This document shows positions 35,401-47,934 of a DNA stretch of 64,000 bases, one piece after another. The notes beneath the pieces were generated by a model. It ran no database searches. It saw only the letters and a program-made list of their open reading frames with translations, and was not told where the DNA came from. Location: positions 2,563,023 through 2,627,022 of the forward strand of contig JAXIVH010000005.1 of assembly GCA_036785325.1 (NCBI GenBank), read 5' to 3'. The translations under genes and the position numbers were made by a program. Position 1 is the stretch's first letter, and each line of letters opens with the position of its first letter. This DNA comes from Urophycis tenuis (taxonomy: Eukaryota > Chordata > Actinopteri > Gadiformes > Phycidae).

Positions 35401-36543
35401 AATGTTCATAATGATTGCATGTAAATATTACCAAAGAGAGGAAGAAGACAGAAGACTGAGGTGGTATTAAGGTGGTATATCAACAATAGGAAAAACATAT
35501 TGTATTGGTTATGAAAATAAATGGAAGGTTCACCACGGATAGACCTACACGCTTCGGGTGATGTGTAGTGTGGAAGTTTTATCTCACAGGTGGCTTTAAA
35601 AACAGCAGGCTATGCAAGAAGTAGTCTTACTCAGTCAGCCAATGTCACCTGTTGCTATCACCTGTTACTCTTTGCCCTGGCTCTCAGTCTACACACACTG
35701 TCCCCACGTAGGTCTAACCTGACAGGACGGTCTGTCTGGAGTGGACCCCACTCATCTTTTCCCTGAAACTGAAACATATGACACAATGACGCACGGCATG
35801 CCAATGGCCTCTTGGCATGATCGGCGATGTCAGGGTGGCGAAATACCGTCCACGACCGAACACAGACGAGCAGACAGCGTGTTCACCGACACACATCTCC
35901 AAAAGTGGACCCGCACGGCAGCCTGCGGACATGTCTCCAAACGTACCCATCTATTTGGTTAACTTTCGCACCCCCCCACCCACCCCCCAAAATAGACATG
36001 ACCGAATCCGATACATCGATATGAAAACGCGTGACCGTATATACGCACAACAACAGCAACTACCGTCAAATGTCCAGTAGTGATTTTAAAACAACTCGTA
36101 GCGCGGACGATCCTCGTAACACCGACTAAATAAGTCGTGGCTTGACATTATACATGCGCACCTCCACGACCATCACTTCCACCGTAGCTCTTCACGTCCG
36201 TACGGCTCAGCGCCGCCGCTGTCACTTCACTTGGAGAACTCGGCGACGCACTACTTCACCCAACACACCGCCTCACCTCCGCGTCGCTTCCCCCCGTCAA
36301 TCCGGATCCCAAAGTGGATTCGAAGCGGCGTAAAGTACATGCATATACATTACAGAAGCCCGTCTTGGTGAAGCTCGGGCCGGGTGAGTTGTAGTTTCGA
36401 CTGTTAAAGGGGGGCTTAGAGACATCGCCTTTTCCATGCGCGACGACCTCCGTTTACTTCCTAATTGCAGTATTCGTCAGTGTAACAGAGTATTTCCGTG
36501 GAACAGGGCTGTCGCCTACCTCGTAAAGGTCTCCCGAAGCCAT
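17666..36543 (-). CDS. cdyl2: CDYL2 chromodomain Y-like protein 2, complete in 7 exons
   Basis: CDS exons on the minus strand: 36520-36543, 25601-26234, 22695-22912, 18527-18699, 18201-18411, 17930-18073 and 17666-17824 (1563 nt, about 520 residues; human about 506). All junctions are GT-AG and phases agree. Exon 1 encodes only MASGDLYE. Exon 2 continues VERIVDKRRNKKGKWEYLIRWKGYG...TWEPENHLL, the chromodomain (residues about 7-60), with aromatic cage residues Y7, W29 and Y32 present. Residues about 60-220 are a Pro/Ala/Arg-rich linker that differs from mammals. Exon 3 has KRKLGEEKGYVFDKRLRYNVRQ and RFRDIVVRKEEGFTHVLLSS, which starts the crotonase-like fold. Exons 4-7 complete it (YLIGRLSTDRRKESTRIADAVR, KKPIVVAVNGPALGLGASILPLCD, NEMLFCGRKLTAQEACSRGLVSQVFWPATF). 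Family role: nuclear reader of methylated H3K9/H3K27 and a corepressor scaffold. Intron 1 is about 10.3 kb. Confidence 0.97.
19637..19684. repeat. (ATCA)n tetranucleotide microsatellite
   Basis: About twelve perfect ATCA units in CDYL2 intron 3. Confidence 0.9.
21154..21232. repeat. Near-perfect 35-bp inverted repeat (hairpin)
   Basis: Arms 21154-21188 and 21198-21232 pair with one mismatch (21174/21212) and one G-T pair (21182/21204). The loop is 9 bases (ATTACCCCA-like). The outer part is AT-rich (ATATATAGCATATAATCTC), but the inner half (CTTCCAAC...ACTACA) is mixed sequence, so this is not merely a TA repeat. It could be a small foldback transposon or a microRNA-type precursor. Confidence 0.85.
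22913..25600 (-). other. CDYL2 intron 2
   Basis: About 2.7 kb between the linker exon (donor AACCTAG|GTGAGC) and exon 3 (acceptor TTCCAG|GCTCC). It holds the 29-bp minisatellite at 23122-23633; otherwise it is unremarkable AT-rich sequence. Confidence 0.75.
23122..23633. repeat. 29-bp minisatellite, about 17-18 copies
   Basis: The unit starts GTTACCAGAGCCGACCAGAG and continues CTTACACAC, giving a period of 29. Copies vary at a few sites (CCGACC/CCCACC, CTTACAC/CTTTCAC, ACACAC/ACATGT) and some are truncated. Because 29 is not a multiple of three, the long plus-strand ORFs across it cycle through the three translations of the unit and have no coding meaning. Confidence 0.95.
26251..26332. repeat. 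(CA)n/(GCAC)n microsatellite at the CDYL2 exon 2 acceptor
   Basis: Read on the gene strand it is (TG)n followed by GCG TGC repeats. It ends about 15 bases before the acceptor TTAG|GTGGAA at 26235-26236, so it lies where the branch point and polypyrimidine tract of intron 1 should be. Confidence 0.95.
29346..29459. repeat. (CA)n microsatellite, about 114 bp
   Basis: Dinucleotide array in CDYL2 intron 1, slightly interrupted at its left end (GCACGCGC, ACAAACAC). ORFs across it are artefacts. Confidence 0.95.
29816..30043 (+). mobile_element. Dispersed retroposon, copy 1, with nested insertion
   Basis: It shares with 39752-39905 the blocks AGCAATTGAAATGCTTGA, ACTTGTTCTGGTGACTTTCT and GAAATGTTTCACCTTCTTCT, then the teleost SINE 3' domain (AGTCGCTTTGGATAAAAGCG, TCTGCTACATG) and a (TGTAAA)n tail. 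Copy 1 alone carries 29876-29923 (GACA units, then ATGATCCCTGAGGGAAATTG), a reverse-oriented retroposon tail like the one at 11871-11922. Confidence 0.8.
29876..29923 (-). mobile_element. Retroposon tail nested in the 29816-30043 element
   Basis: (GACA)n followed by GAAATACTATGATCCCTGAG and GGAAATTGC. The reverse complement gives CAATTTCCCTCAGGGATCA with a GTCT tetramer tail. GTA on both sides is compatible with a very short target duplication. Confidence 0.6.
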
Positions 36544-36800
36544 CGTGGGGTGCGGACACTCGCGGCGCGGCGTTCCTGCCCGCCTGGTTGGTTGTTTTCT
36601 TTTGGGGTGGACCGTACGCTCGGCGTTTCGCTGAAAGCCCCGATGGACGGGAATTAGCGAGCCGCCTTGTTATTCTGAGAAAGCTGCAGCAGCAGATCAG
36701 CAGACAGTGTCAATCGAGCACGGCGCTCTGCGATGGATCGCTCCACGCTTAAAACAAACAACCTCCTGGGCGGTGCTGTTTACCCCCCCAATGCGAGGGG
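36544..36800 (-). promoter_or_regulatory. CDYL2 5' UTR and CpG-rich promoter
   Basis: Sequence directly upstream of MASGDLYE is rich in CpG (for example CTCGCGGCGCGGCG near 36558 and CGTACGCTCGGCG near 36613). CpG enrichment also runs downstream to about 36100, on the intron side. The ORFs read through this patch are not recognisable proteins. The transcription start cannot be fixed from sequence. Confidence 0.5.
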
Positions 36801-37700
36801 ATTGAGATGAGTAGAGCTGTGAATAAAAAAGCCCCACCGGTCACTCCCGTTGTGGGTTTGCAGTCCCAACAAGCAGAGAAGCAGACGATGGACCGGGCCT
36901 GACCGTTTCTGCTGGGGGACACTGGAGTTGTCCTTATGCCCTCGAATCTCAAATGCCTTCTTTTGAAGAGCTCAAAGTTTGAGTTATGTTTTAATAAAAT
37001 ATATAATAGACTTCTAAGATACAGGAATAACAAATAGTTTTAAATTATACTTGGTTCTTATGTCCCATAAACAATTATGTCCTTACCATACACCTCTGTG
37101 TTGTTAAGCAAATGATTTTCTCTAGCCCTTCTCCTTACCTCGAGATTAAGTAAGTTCTGAATATATTATACATTTGAGATATATTTTAGATTATTTTTGG
37201 TTTTCACGAAAAAAGTAAATTTGCAATTTCTTATTTTTTACCATGGGTTCTACGTGATCATGCAGTAGCCTCCATATGATTTTTTTTTAAACTAAGTATT
37301 TGATGATGTCATGCCTACATAGGACTACTTACATGCATAGGCTTACCTATAATTTCACATGTATATTGCAGGCTTGGAAGTAACAATTCATAAGGAATGT
37401 GTGTATGTGGAGCAAGAGCACAGCTGTGCAACATTCACATCTAAACTCCATTTGTTCAATAAATAAATCAATGGTCATACTTTGGCTCACACACAAATAA
37501 AGATTACTTTGAATGGTTTACATCAGTATAGTTCAGAAATACGTTTTACATAGAAAACCACATGTTGGTACATTCTCAGAATTGTGGTTGATCAAAATGT
37601 ACTCTCTAGTCTTTGAACATGCACATTGTTGTGACTGGTCAACATACTGCCTGCTGATGTTTTCATGGCTTGTCTGTTCAATCTTCGCAAACATTCAAAC

Positions 37701-37744
37701 GTGATCTTCAACTCTGACAGGAATGTGTCAGAGTTGAAGATCAC
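37701..37744. repeat. Perfect 19-bp inverted repeat with 6-base loop
   Basis: GTGATCTTCAACTCTGACA, loop GGAATG, then its exact reverse complement. It lies about 1.2 kb upstream of the CDYL2 start in otherwise plain sequence. No T run follows, so it is not a simple terminator; origin unknown. Confidence 0.9.
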
Positions 37745-37844
37745 ATCAGTTGAAAGAACCAACTGTCTCTTTCAGTGACCTGGATGCAACAACAAAACAA
37801 ATCTGTTGAAGAGGTATGGTGTCATATATTCAACCACAAAGCAT

Positions 37845-37878
<34 letters not shown>

Positions 37879-39751
37879 ATGTGTAATGGCGATGAGTTAT
37901 GTATAAGCACAAGGCTATTATATTAGTTATTGAAGTAAATAGTAGATCTCCTTGGCTTGCTTTGCTGTCCAACTGTTGTGAAAACACATGCTGGCTCTTG
38001 CTAGTAGGAACCACAGAAACGGAGATAAACTGACTTAATGCACTACAATAATGCCTTCTAAAGATGTCACACAGAGTGAAAACCACAATCTCTCAGCTTT
38101 GTCTTCGTCCTATTAAACCTAACGCTGTGATATAATGATGTTATAGCCATGACTATTTTGTCTGCGCCGTAGTTCTTCCCGGCCTGCTGGGATTACTTCT
38201 GTTCAAGATTATACAGTGTCTTTACATACAACCTTGGTTTTTCACCGAAATGGGGGACTGCAATGTTAATGCTTTATGTTTGTATACGCACAGAATATGT
38301 TGCACAAGAACCAACGGCGCTGATGCATCTAAATCAACTGGATATTGGAATGTGAGTGGCCTCTCTATTTCCCCAGGACTTTAACAAGATATATGTTAAG
38401 TTATTGAGGAAACCACACAGACAGCCACACAGAGTGGCAAAATGTCAGCCACGACCCCTCATATCCATCAGATAGTCAGGGCACATATTGCAATGACCTT
38501 CTCCTACAAAATCTGCATAATTCAACATGCGCCATCTCACTTTTCTCATCCTGGCAACTGCCTCTTTAACAGGGTAAAGATTTATCCTCTCCCCCACACT
38601 CAACATGTTTTAGGGGCTCATTTACACCCTCCCAACTCTCTTACAGGTATGGACCTCCGAGACCTTATTCATTTGGTTCTTACAGCCGCTCATTTCAATT
38701 TCCAAACTTGCGTTTACACAGAATATTACCATTCAGCTGCCTTACAGCCGCAAACTGATCCTGCGTTGTGCCTGTTGTTTTGGCCTCTGTTGTTGAGCGT
38801 GCTGAGCAAGTGTGCCCCAACCAAACATTAACGTCAAACCTCAGCTACAGCACCATTATATATTAAGAGTCTGTATGTCTCCTGAGATGGTGCTCAATCT
38901 TCCGTTCGCTTTGTTTCCTTTTTTCAGACAACATGGTGATTTCGCTGGATGGGTGCCCGCCCTACCTGGGTTGTGGTGAAACAATGAAGTAGGCTTAATA
39001 GAGAGGTAATTCAGGCAGTTCATATTTTAAAACTCACAGCCATTCTTCACGAGTGGTGGACTGACCATCACCAGTCTAAAATAGCACAGACGTAACGGCA
39101 AACGTAACACATTGAACCACTATTGCCACAACAACACCATTATGCTAAAGAATCTATTTCTAAAAAAAAAAAAAAAAAAAAAAAAGATGTGATTAAGAAA
39201 TAACCTTGCATCAAAAAAGAAGCATATGCATGTTCCTGAAATGAAACAGTAATCCTGGGGTTTGGGATGAGGGAGGGATGGGCATTGATCCAGTGATTGC
39301 ATTTGTGATGGTGGGAGTACTTTTTAGACGCCCTAACAATGTCACTAATGTTATTTGTGGTTGGGATGTTATGGCCATGCTCTTGGACTCAGGTTGGGGT
39401 GGGGATAGCAGATCTGAGCTTAGCTGCTCATGTTTGCTCATGCTCTTGTTGAAATATGCCATAACCATGGTTTACCTTTCTGCTTTTAACAATTCAACCC
39501 AATGCCAAATATTGGCAAATTTTTTTACATTTCAAATACGTTTTATTATTCATCAGATATGTGTATGTGTTTAGAGTTCACCTGAACCCGGCATAACATC
39601 CATCCTCTACCAACCTCCATGCCTCCCAAAAAAACAACAAAACAAACAAAAAAAAAAACCCTACCCTCATGCTCTTGTATGATGTACGTCTTGGCACTTT
39701 ATAATTGCTCTTTGTAACTTGGCACTTAGTCAGAGATGTTGTATACTAGCA

Positions 39752-39905
39752 ATGGTTAACCCAGCAATTGAAATGCTTGACACTTGTTCTGGTGACTTTC
39801 TTACTGTATTAACAGCAGTGAAATGTTTCACCTTCTTCTGACAAAGATACTTTTTCTAAGTCACTTTGGAAAAAAGCGTCTGCTAAATGCCCTAAATGTA
39901 AATGT
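39752..39905 (+). mobile_element. Dispersed retroposon, copy 2
   Basis: Same block order as 29816-30043 without the nested insertion, ending in TCACTTTGGAAAAAAGCG, TCTGCTAAATG and TAAATGTAAATG. The 3' domain is that of widespread teleost SINE-like elements. No tRNA-like head is evident in this copy. Confidence 0.75.
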
Positions 39906-42900
39906 ACCATCTCTGTTCCAGTACAGAGTGGAGATGGGCCGATGATTTCTGTGCATTCAGAAAAATGGTTGGATTTCTGAACACTATGCCGTCTGATTTT
40001 CTTAACAATGGTTCAAATGGTAGAATGTCAGCCATACACGTAGAAAAACTACAGGGAATTTGTAAGGGAAAAGTCCACAGTTCACAACTTTTTTTTAAGC
40101 CAATGTAACATTCTGTCCAACTGTGATAAATTCAAGATTGTGGACTCACTGTGACTGCCTATTTTTCAGTTTATCCATAAATATTGTGTATATAATCACC
40201 AAATCAGACAATTTCAGAGAGGAAAAATATTAACAGTGTTATAACACTATATGTTAGTACATGACAGATAGCCTTCATTGTGTAGGATATGGGCAATTCA
40301 TCCTACAACTAACATAAAAAGGTTGATTTGAAAAACAAATGGGCTACCAGACAGCTGTAGCCCAAATGGGCCCAAATGGGCCACAAGAAAATAATTCAAC
40401 AAATATATTAAACACTTTTTTGTAACAACCAATGCAATGAGTTGTAGTTTCCAGTCTTTTTGAAATGTAATCTGATAACTAAAAGCTTGTGTTTGCCTCC
40501 ATCATCAAAGTGTGCGAATGTGCCTACACAGAATGTGTCATCCAACGAAAGGTACAGAACATACCTACATTTGATCATTTTTATTTATAGATGTCTTGGC
40601 AATGCTCATATAAGGCTCTTATTATTCATATATCATCAGCTTATGATATGCATCAACATGGCAACAAAAATACAAGAAAACTGGTTTCATTTGGAGAAAA
40701 GGGTCACGTTAAGATCTGCCATGGCTGCTAGATTTATACAGCAAAAAAAAAAAAAGGTGGAAAAGTAGAGAAAGGAGCATGGAATCCAGACTTCCATTGC
40801 AAACGTACAGGAACCCAACACTTGCATATCCTATAGCAACTGTTAAACTATGTCCTTTGATTTTCTTGCCTTTCACAAGACAAAAACAAACAAGTGAACA
40901 CCAGTAGGACTTTTTGTCAATGCTTTCGCATGTGAATAATATCAGCGGTACACGTGTGTGTGTGTGTGTGTGATTCCTTATCTTTCCACACACAAAACTC
41001 AGTCACATAAATCAGCTTCCCTCTGCAAGTGTGCGACGTGCAGCGCTCCTTGTGCAACAGCCTGAGCAGATGCCCATGCCAAGAGATGACTTCAAAGTTA
41101 AAACTAAAAGGGAGACATTAGATCCCTGACGTCAGCAGTTCAAGCCTCTAATCACCTCCCCTCTAAGCCCTGTCTGCAGTGGAGCCACAACGCTGGCATT
41201 CATCTGCAGAGAACACAATGGAGTATGGAGCACAATGCAGGAGCCGAGCAGCCTTGAGAGTGTGACCTGTGGCTGATAAAACTACCTCAACCGTAACATT
41301 TTTTTTTCGTTCAACTTAACTAGGAGGGAATACTTGCCAATTGAGAGTCAAAGTGATTTGAGGATCACTTTGATGAAGATCTGGATAACCACATCACCAT
41401 CTCGCACATCTCCCACACCAAGCAAACATTTTGCCAATCCAAATGAGTAACTGTGCCTTTGCTGATGTCCCTGTGATTTGATAGTTTGGTTTCTGTTTGA
41501 AAAAAACATTAGATTGCATAATGGGATCCACATCTCTGGCCCCCAATGACAATTTATCCTCCCAAATCCAAATCACCAAAACAACGATCGCCTGTTGGGG
41601 TCCAATGTGCATGTTTCCTGTCGTCACTACTTTGTGTTGTCATCATAGTTGAAAATAGTGTCTGTCTGGTAGACCCATACTACTGCTCTTAGGCCTATAT
41701 ATTTCACTATCGGTGTACGTCAGGCGAAACACTGGTTGCATGTGCGTCGTCCACTGCATGGTTGCTCAACATTAAGGCAGTGTTTTGAGGGCTGGAGAAG
41801 CCTCCTGAGAAACCTCCTCAGGGCTGTAGATGTAGGAGGGAGCCGAATTGAAAGCGCAAACAAATTCATGCAAAGTGCATGCAAACAAGCGTTGAGGCAG
41901 GGGAGTGATCATCAGAACTCACATTGTGTTCGGTGACAGTTGTGTTAGTTTCACCATCATTCTGCATCGACATAACACACTGTGAGTGATGGGTGACAGC
42001 TGAGGCCCATTCAGAATCTCTCACTGTTCCTAACTAAATACCAACAATTAACTCTTCAATGACTGATATTGACTGCTCGATTTTATTTGATTGTGGATTT
42101 GCAAGGTTCATATTGTAAGATTACAATACTGGAATGTAAAGGAGTGATTACGTACTCAAGGATATCTTACCTTATGCGTAAAAAAGAATTGGTCGTACAA
42201 ATATTTACCTATAATCATAATGATCTTGAAGATACTGCAGACTTTTTTTTGTTGTTACACTGACCTAAGTCTGATCTAACCTAATCTACATTTAGTTTCA
42301 CTTTAATCGTTTGGAGGAAAGACATTTTACATTATTCCTATGTGAAGCACATTGTTATCAAATACAAAAATAAAAAAATATATACTATTTGGTGGTACAA
42401 TTTTCCAAAGGGTTTTACCCTTTGGAAGGGTAAAAAAACAATAATAAAAACAAGGACCTCGTCCTGTTTCACAGGCTCGGTCCCTAATATGTATGTACAT
42501 CATTAAAGTGGACTGAGGACGTACATTGACGGGTAAAAGTTGCACTTTAGTTAGGCCTCCTTCGCGCGTACATTGTTTCCCTCTGTACCACTAGATGGCA
42601 GTATTGTATTTATACTAACTGTCACCCTCGACTATTTCATTGGCCAATGCACCTGCGCCATTAAACAGCTTATATGCTTAAAGAGAGTTGGTTGTTTTGG
42701 AGTGTTCCTCACGTTCTGAATTATTTTACCAAAATACGAGATACATGTGAAATTTGATTTGGTTTCAATATTATTTTACTTCAAGGGGCCATTATTGCTA
42801 ATATTTATGAATCCAAAATTGTAATTAATCTCATAGAGTAGACAATTTAAAATGGAAACAAGATAACATATTGTCATACACACAGTCCATGGTGTGTTTT

Positions 42901-44057
42901 TAGATAAGGTTTTAGATAAGACAAGATACAGTACAGATTTTTTCTAACTAACTGACAGCCATTTTCGACATCCACAGTTGGTCAGTCGTCTCCTTACTGA
43001 GTTCATATAATCTTCTGGTTCTAGACAACTTGAAGTAGACTATTCGACACTTCTAATGATGCACCTGTCCAGATCAATTTCTAATGATATCGTCCAATAA
43101 AACAAAAAACGCATATTAATTACCAATTAGTTGTGCAGAGGAGCAGAGATCTGCCATCCAACTCACCCTTTCAGACCTCCTTTCAGACTAGAACCACTAA
43201 GTATAATTATTCAGCTGCAATTAGCATGATGTCAATAGTAATTGACACTCATTGCAGTGTGCCTCTGACATTGAAATGGCCTATTGTGAGATTACACCTC
43301 AATCATGTTAATATTCCCCCACATACAACACGCTATTGTGCCCATCTTAATCTGTATTCATTTGGTACAACACTTTTTATACAATGCTGTACCTAGACTG
43401 TGCTGTATTAAAATACACTACAAGTCTATCAAAGGAGGTTAGAAAATTATATGTTCAAATGCAGTTAAATTGCGTACATTCAGTCAGTATTGAATAATGC
43501 GGTTTCCACGTGCAAACATATCTTTATTCCACAGTGGAGGTGGGTTTGCAACAGTCAGATTCCTTTCCAGCACAACCAGCCTCCCTACAGATTCTGTGTT
43601 TGTCAAATGATTGAACCTCTCCAGGCCAGGTCAAGACTGAGCAGTCACAATGTAGAGGAAAATCCCAGGCTCAGCCAAGTTGGTCAACAATTAGTATCAC
43701 TCCATTATTCCTGAAATGTTGATGATGCGTCTGACTTTGTGGGCAGTGAGTTACATTTTGCAATGCACTGCATGGAAGTTTGGCCCTCTCTCTAAAAATC
43801 AAATAATTGGAAATAAATTCAGCATTAGCAGGTGCCACGTATTTCGCCAGCTCAGCCAAAAGTTTGGGCCCAGTTTGGGTCAGATGGCGAAGCCACAATC
43901 AGTGGTGGTGGGCCTGTATTGATGGCAGTGATAAAGGCGTGTAATAATGTCATAAAGTCACGGAGACGCCATGTTGTAAGTGGCGATCGCGCCAGAAAAG
44001 CGGAACCGGCAATCAGAGAGAGCCGGGTGAGAAACGACATTAGAGCGCCAGTCCCGA

Positions 44058-44059
<2 letters not shown>

Positions 44060-44096
<37 letters not shown>
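44060..44096. repeat. (GT)n microsatellite
   Basis: About 18 TG units in a GC-moderate stretch (43960-44250) that has no recognised gene. Confidence 0.9.
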
Positions 44097-44097
<1 letters not shown>

Positions 44098-44886
44098 AGA
44101 GAGGATTCCGGAATGAAGCGCGGGACGGTCGGAGGGCTGAACTAGGGTCCGAACAGGGGAGGCGTCGGATGGGCAGTTAGAGGTGACCCTCTTTCTCTCT
44201 CCGAGGGGACGAGGGCCGCAGTGTCGCAGGCTGATTGCAACCTATAGGTCTCAATTTGACATGACAACGCCAACTACTCAGCTGGGGCAGGCTGTGTATT
44301 ACTGGGAGCTGGGATGGCAGTGTAGGCGGTTAAGGCCCTCCTGGGGTGTATAGGGGCCCTCTAAAAAATAATAACCTTTGAAGACGGAGGGATAAAACGC
44401 CTCGTACGACTACAGCTCTTTTCCTCTTGGCAACACTTGAACCCTTTGTGGACTCATTCCATGGCCGCTCCATTTAGCTGCACGCTCCATCTTGTGGTAC
44501 CTCTCGGCATGATGCAATAGTAGAAGGCGACGGCTTTAGAAATGGATAACTTTGTAGTTTTTTTCTTTTCTTTCCGTCCAGCTGTAGTTTTGTCATCGGT
44601 ATGTGTTCCTTCCCTATTGTGGATCTGCGGGTGTATTTATGGAACCGCAAACACAGACTTAACTCAAACCCAGGGACCCAAGGCCGTCTGAGGAAAAGAA
44701 AGGCAAATTGCTTAGATATAAAAGGTTTGCTGTGTTGTTACTATGCTAGTCTGCAGGTGAGCACCCGGCCTGTTGCCAACCAACCTGTTTAAAATCTAAA
44801 TCAAAAGCTGGGGGTTTGTATTGAAGATGTGATCTTGTGTTTCCTCTCCTTTCCTCACCGGTGTCATGTGTGTGACAAGAGGGAGA

Positions 44887-45074
<188 letters not shown>

Positions 45075-46197
45075 CTTGTGTCTCCAATCTCCCAGTGCTG
45101 TAGTGTTACCAGTGACTTGTGTCCCTGGACGAGCTCACAGACACAATCCAACAAACGAGGAACATGCTCTAAAGGTTGGGGATTATTCACGTTAGTTGGT
45201 ATTGTATTGAGAATATGTATTAATCAACTAAACATCTCAATGCTATTGAAGCAGTAACCAAATCAAAACATGTGTGGACTGTGAAACACATATTAATGAG
45301 AGGGATGTCATCTGCTAGAGACTGAAGCACAAACCACCTCTACATTGTCATTTTTGTTGTCATAAAATCTTCTACAATGTGTTTGGCCAACTTTTAACCA
45401 CATAATAACACTCTTTAATTTCACTCTGCGTTATAAAACAAGGCCGCTATTAGATGTCTCCCACTTATGTGTGTGTGCAATTAGATCCCAATTTAATCTC
45501 TAAAAGCCGTCCTTCAAATGTAAATCATCTACACTCCCTCTCCTGCCCTGGCGTCTTCCTCTCCCTCTCTTTCTCAGAATTGGGGCAAACGGCGCTGAAA
45601 GCTTTTTTCCCCCGCTTCGGGTCTGGAAAGCTGCCAGTCATGCGGGACTTTACTTGTCTCTGTCTCTTCCTCCATATTTCACTTCAGTTTCAACTCTTTC
45701 TATCTGATAGCTTTATCACTGGCGAGGGGTCAGGTGCTGACACTAGCATAAGGGCCGCTTAAATCGCTCTAAACAACATTTATCATGGTCGCTGTTAAAG
45801 CAGACTTTATGGCACGCACAATGCCTTGGCCTTGTGCTTGAGAGTGCTCGTCTGTCATAGGGGTGCTTTGCCTTAAAGAGCTCCCCTTTTTTTGATGATG
45901 TGCACAAGACTCTGGTTCTGAGGCTCTGATTTGGGCTTAATCAACCTTTATGAGTGTTTTTTTTTTAAAGAAAGCCTGTGGGTGTGTCTCTTCATTCGTC
46001 AACCATCTCACGTGCTTTCTTTGTACTTCTTTTTATACGATAGCGGAGAGAGCCCCAGAAGAACGATGACGTGAAATGAGCCTTTAACGTAATGAGTAAC
46101 ATAACATCATGAGTGCCCTGCGATGAATTGTGGTTTTCAGGTTCAGGTTAATTGTGTGATGATACAAGCGGGAGTGGTGTGCGTGCGTGCGTGTGTG

Positions 46198-46415
<218 letters not shown>

Positions 46416-47650
46416 GTTGGAAAAGAGAGGTTGAGAGGACAATAATTGACTTTGATTATTGGCCTAATATTATGGTATGGTGACGGGTTGTTAAGATTTA
46501 GGGCTCCAGGAGAACAGAAACAAATGGAATGCAGACGCTGAGAGGAGAGAGGATGCTGTTACGGCCATTAAATCACCACACCACTGCGGGCCGCCTGGCA
46601 ACCACTTGATTAATAACAGGGATGCTAATAGATTATGCCACATTGTTCGTTTTCTAGTGTAAAAAAAAACAACCCAACAACAACAATTGTGAAAGAAATT
46701 ACTTTCAAGAGCAGTGACACATTTTTCAACCTGACAATCTCTGGTTCTCAGGATTTTCTAAATGTGAAGTCAAACATCAGGATCTTTCAGTCAGCATCCC
46801 CCTTAAATGATCAATCAATGTTATTTGTCCCTTTGTTAGTTTTACTTCTTTATATTATTTATGTATCATTATCAATTATAGTCATTTATATCCTTTCGCT
46901 CCAACACAATAAACTGTAAAATGTAAATCATTGTCCATTGTCCACTCAATGCAATTTTAAAGACTTTTCTTTAAAATAAATGAAAGAAAAGAATGCAAAA
47001 TATCGAATCAAATCGGTGACCATCTTGATATCCCCACCTGAAATATTTATTCTTTCGTGTAATATAGCTGATACGTTTGTGGAGTAAAACGAGTGTGCAG
47101 AGCGGGCCTGTCTGCACATGCCCTCTAGGTGGTGGTGTTCTACTTCTTACCACGGTGGATCCTGTCGTCTTCCACGTGAAGGCAGGACGGGGGGAACGAC
47201 CTGAAAGATTAAAGGGCACCTCTTCTCCATAAACTTCAGTCAGACAAGATTTATTTTATTCTATCTAAGGTGGCATGAACAATTAATTGGTTGAGGTCAA
47301 TAAATAATTGCCCATGCATGATGGAAATTATATTAAGTTTAATTAAACCTACAATCCATAATGTATGTGGAACGCCATGATTATGTAGGGCATTATAGTG
47401 ACACGGGTGGCTATGATAACAATAGCTACGTAGCTTATGGATGAAAATTGCTACGTAGCTAACTTGCCACCCACAACACTAAAGCAGCAAGATCATTGTC
47501 CACCTCGAAACCTCTAATGTTTTTCACTGTGGATCAATTAGGTAATTGTATCGCCAGCTATCAACATCTGTTGTCGAATCAATAAGGTAAATTAATTAGG
47601 CCATTTTAGATCATTAAACATAATTTTGGTAAAGGATAAACAAATCAGTT

Positions 47651-47674
47651 TGTGTGTGTCTGTGTGTGTGTGTG

Positions 47675-47757
<83 letters not shown>

Positions 47758-47768
47758 TGTGTGTGTGT
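47651..47768. repeat. (GT)n microsatellite, about 118 bp
   Basis: Dinucleotide array with minor interruptions (GTCTATG, GGTG). ORFs across it are artefacts. Confidence 0.95.
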
Positions 47769-47934
47769 ACAAAGGCTACTGCTTCAGTTTCCTCATCTTT
47801 TGTGACTGTCTGACGTGGAGTTATGTCCGTGAGGGGGTACGTGTAGTCACTGAGTGCAAATCTTCAGAAGAGGAAGTAAACAGGTTTGGAGGAGCCAAAA
47901 AAAGAGCGATCAATGGCCAGGAAAAGACAAATTA

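Larger units (their letters stand above)
26237..36519 (-). other. CDYL2 intron 1 (about 10.3 kb)
   Basis: The sequence between the exon encoding MASGDLYE and the chromodomain exon is mostly AT-rich and noncoding. It includes the (CA)n tracts at 26251-26332 and 29346-29459, the retroposon at 29816-30043 and a short (TA)n near 34038-34055. No nested gene is recognised. Confidence 0.75.
36800..44050. other. Intergenic AT-rich region upstream of CDYL2
   Basis: About 7 kb without a supported gene. It contains the hairpin at 37701-37744, a (GT)n at 37846-37877, a 23-25-base poly-A run at about 39162-39185, the second dispersed retroposon copy (39752-39905) and a small hairpin around 42404-42425 (CCAAAGGG...CCCTTTGG). 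ORFs up to about 130 codons lack recognisable domains. Confidence 0.6.

Noticed and set aside
36749..37033. 94-codon minus-strand ORF upstream of CDYL2
   Set aside because: No homology recognised and not in frame with or spliced to CDYL2; the MASGDLYE start already explains the N-terminus.
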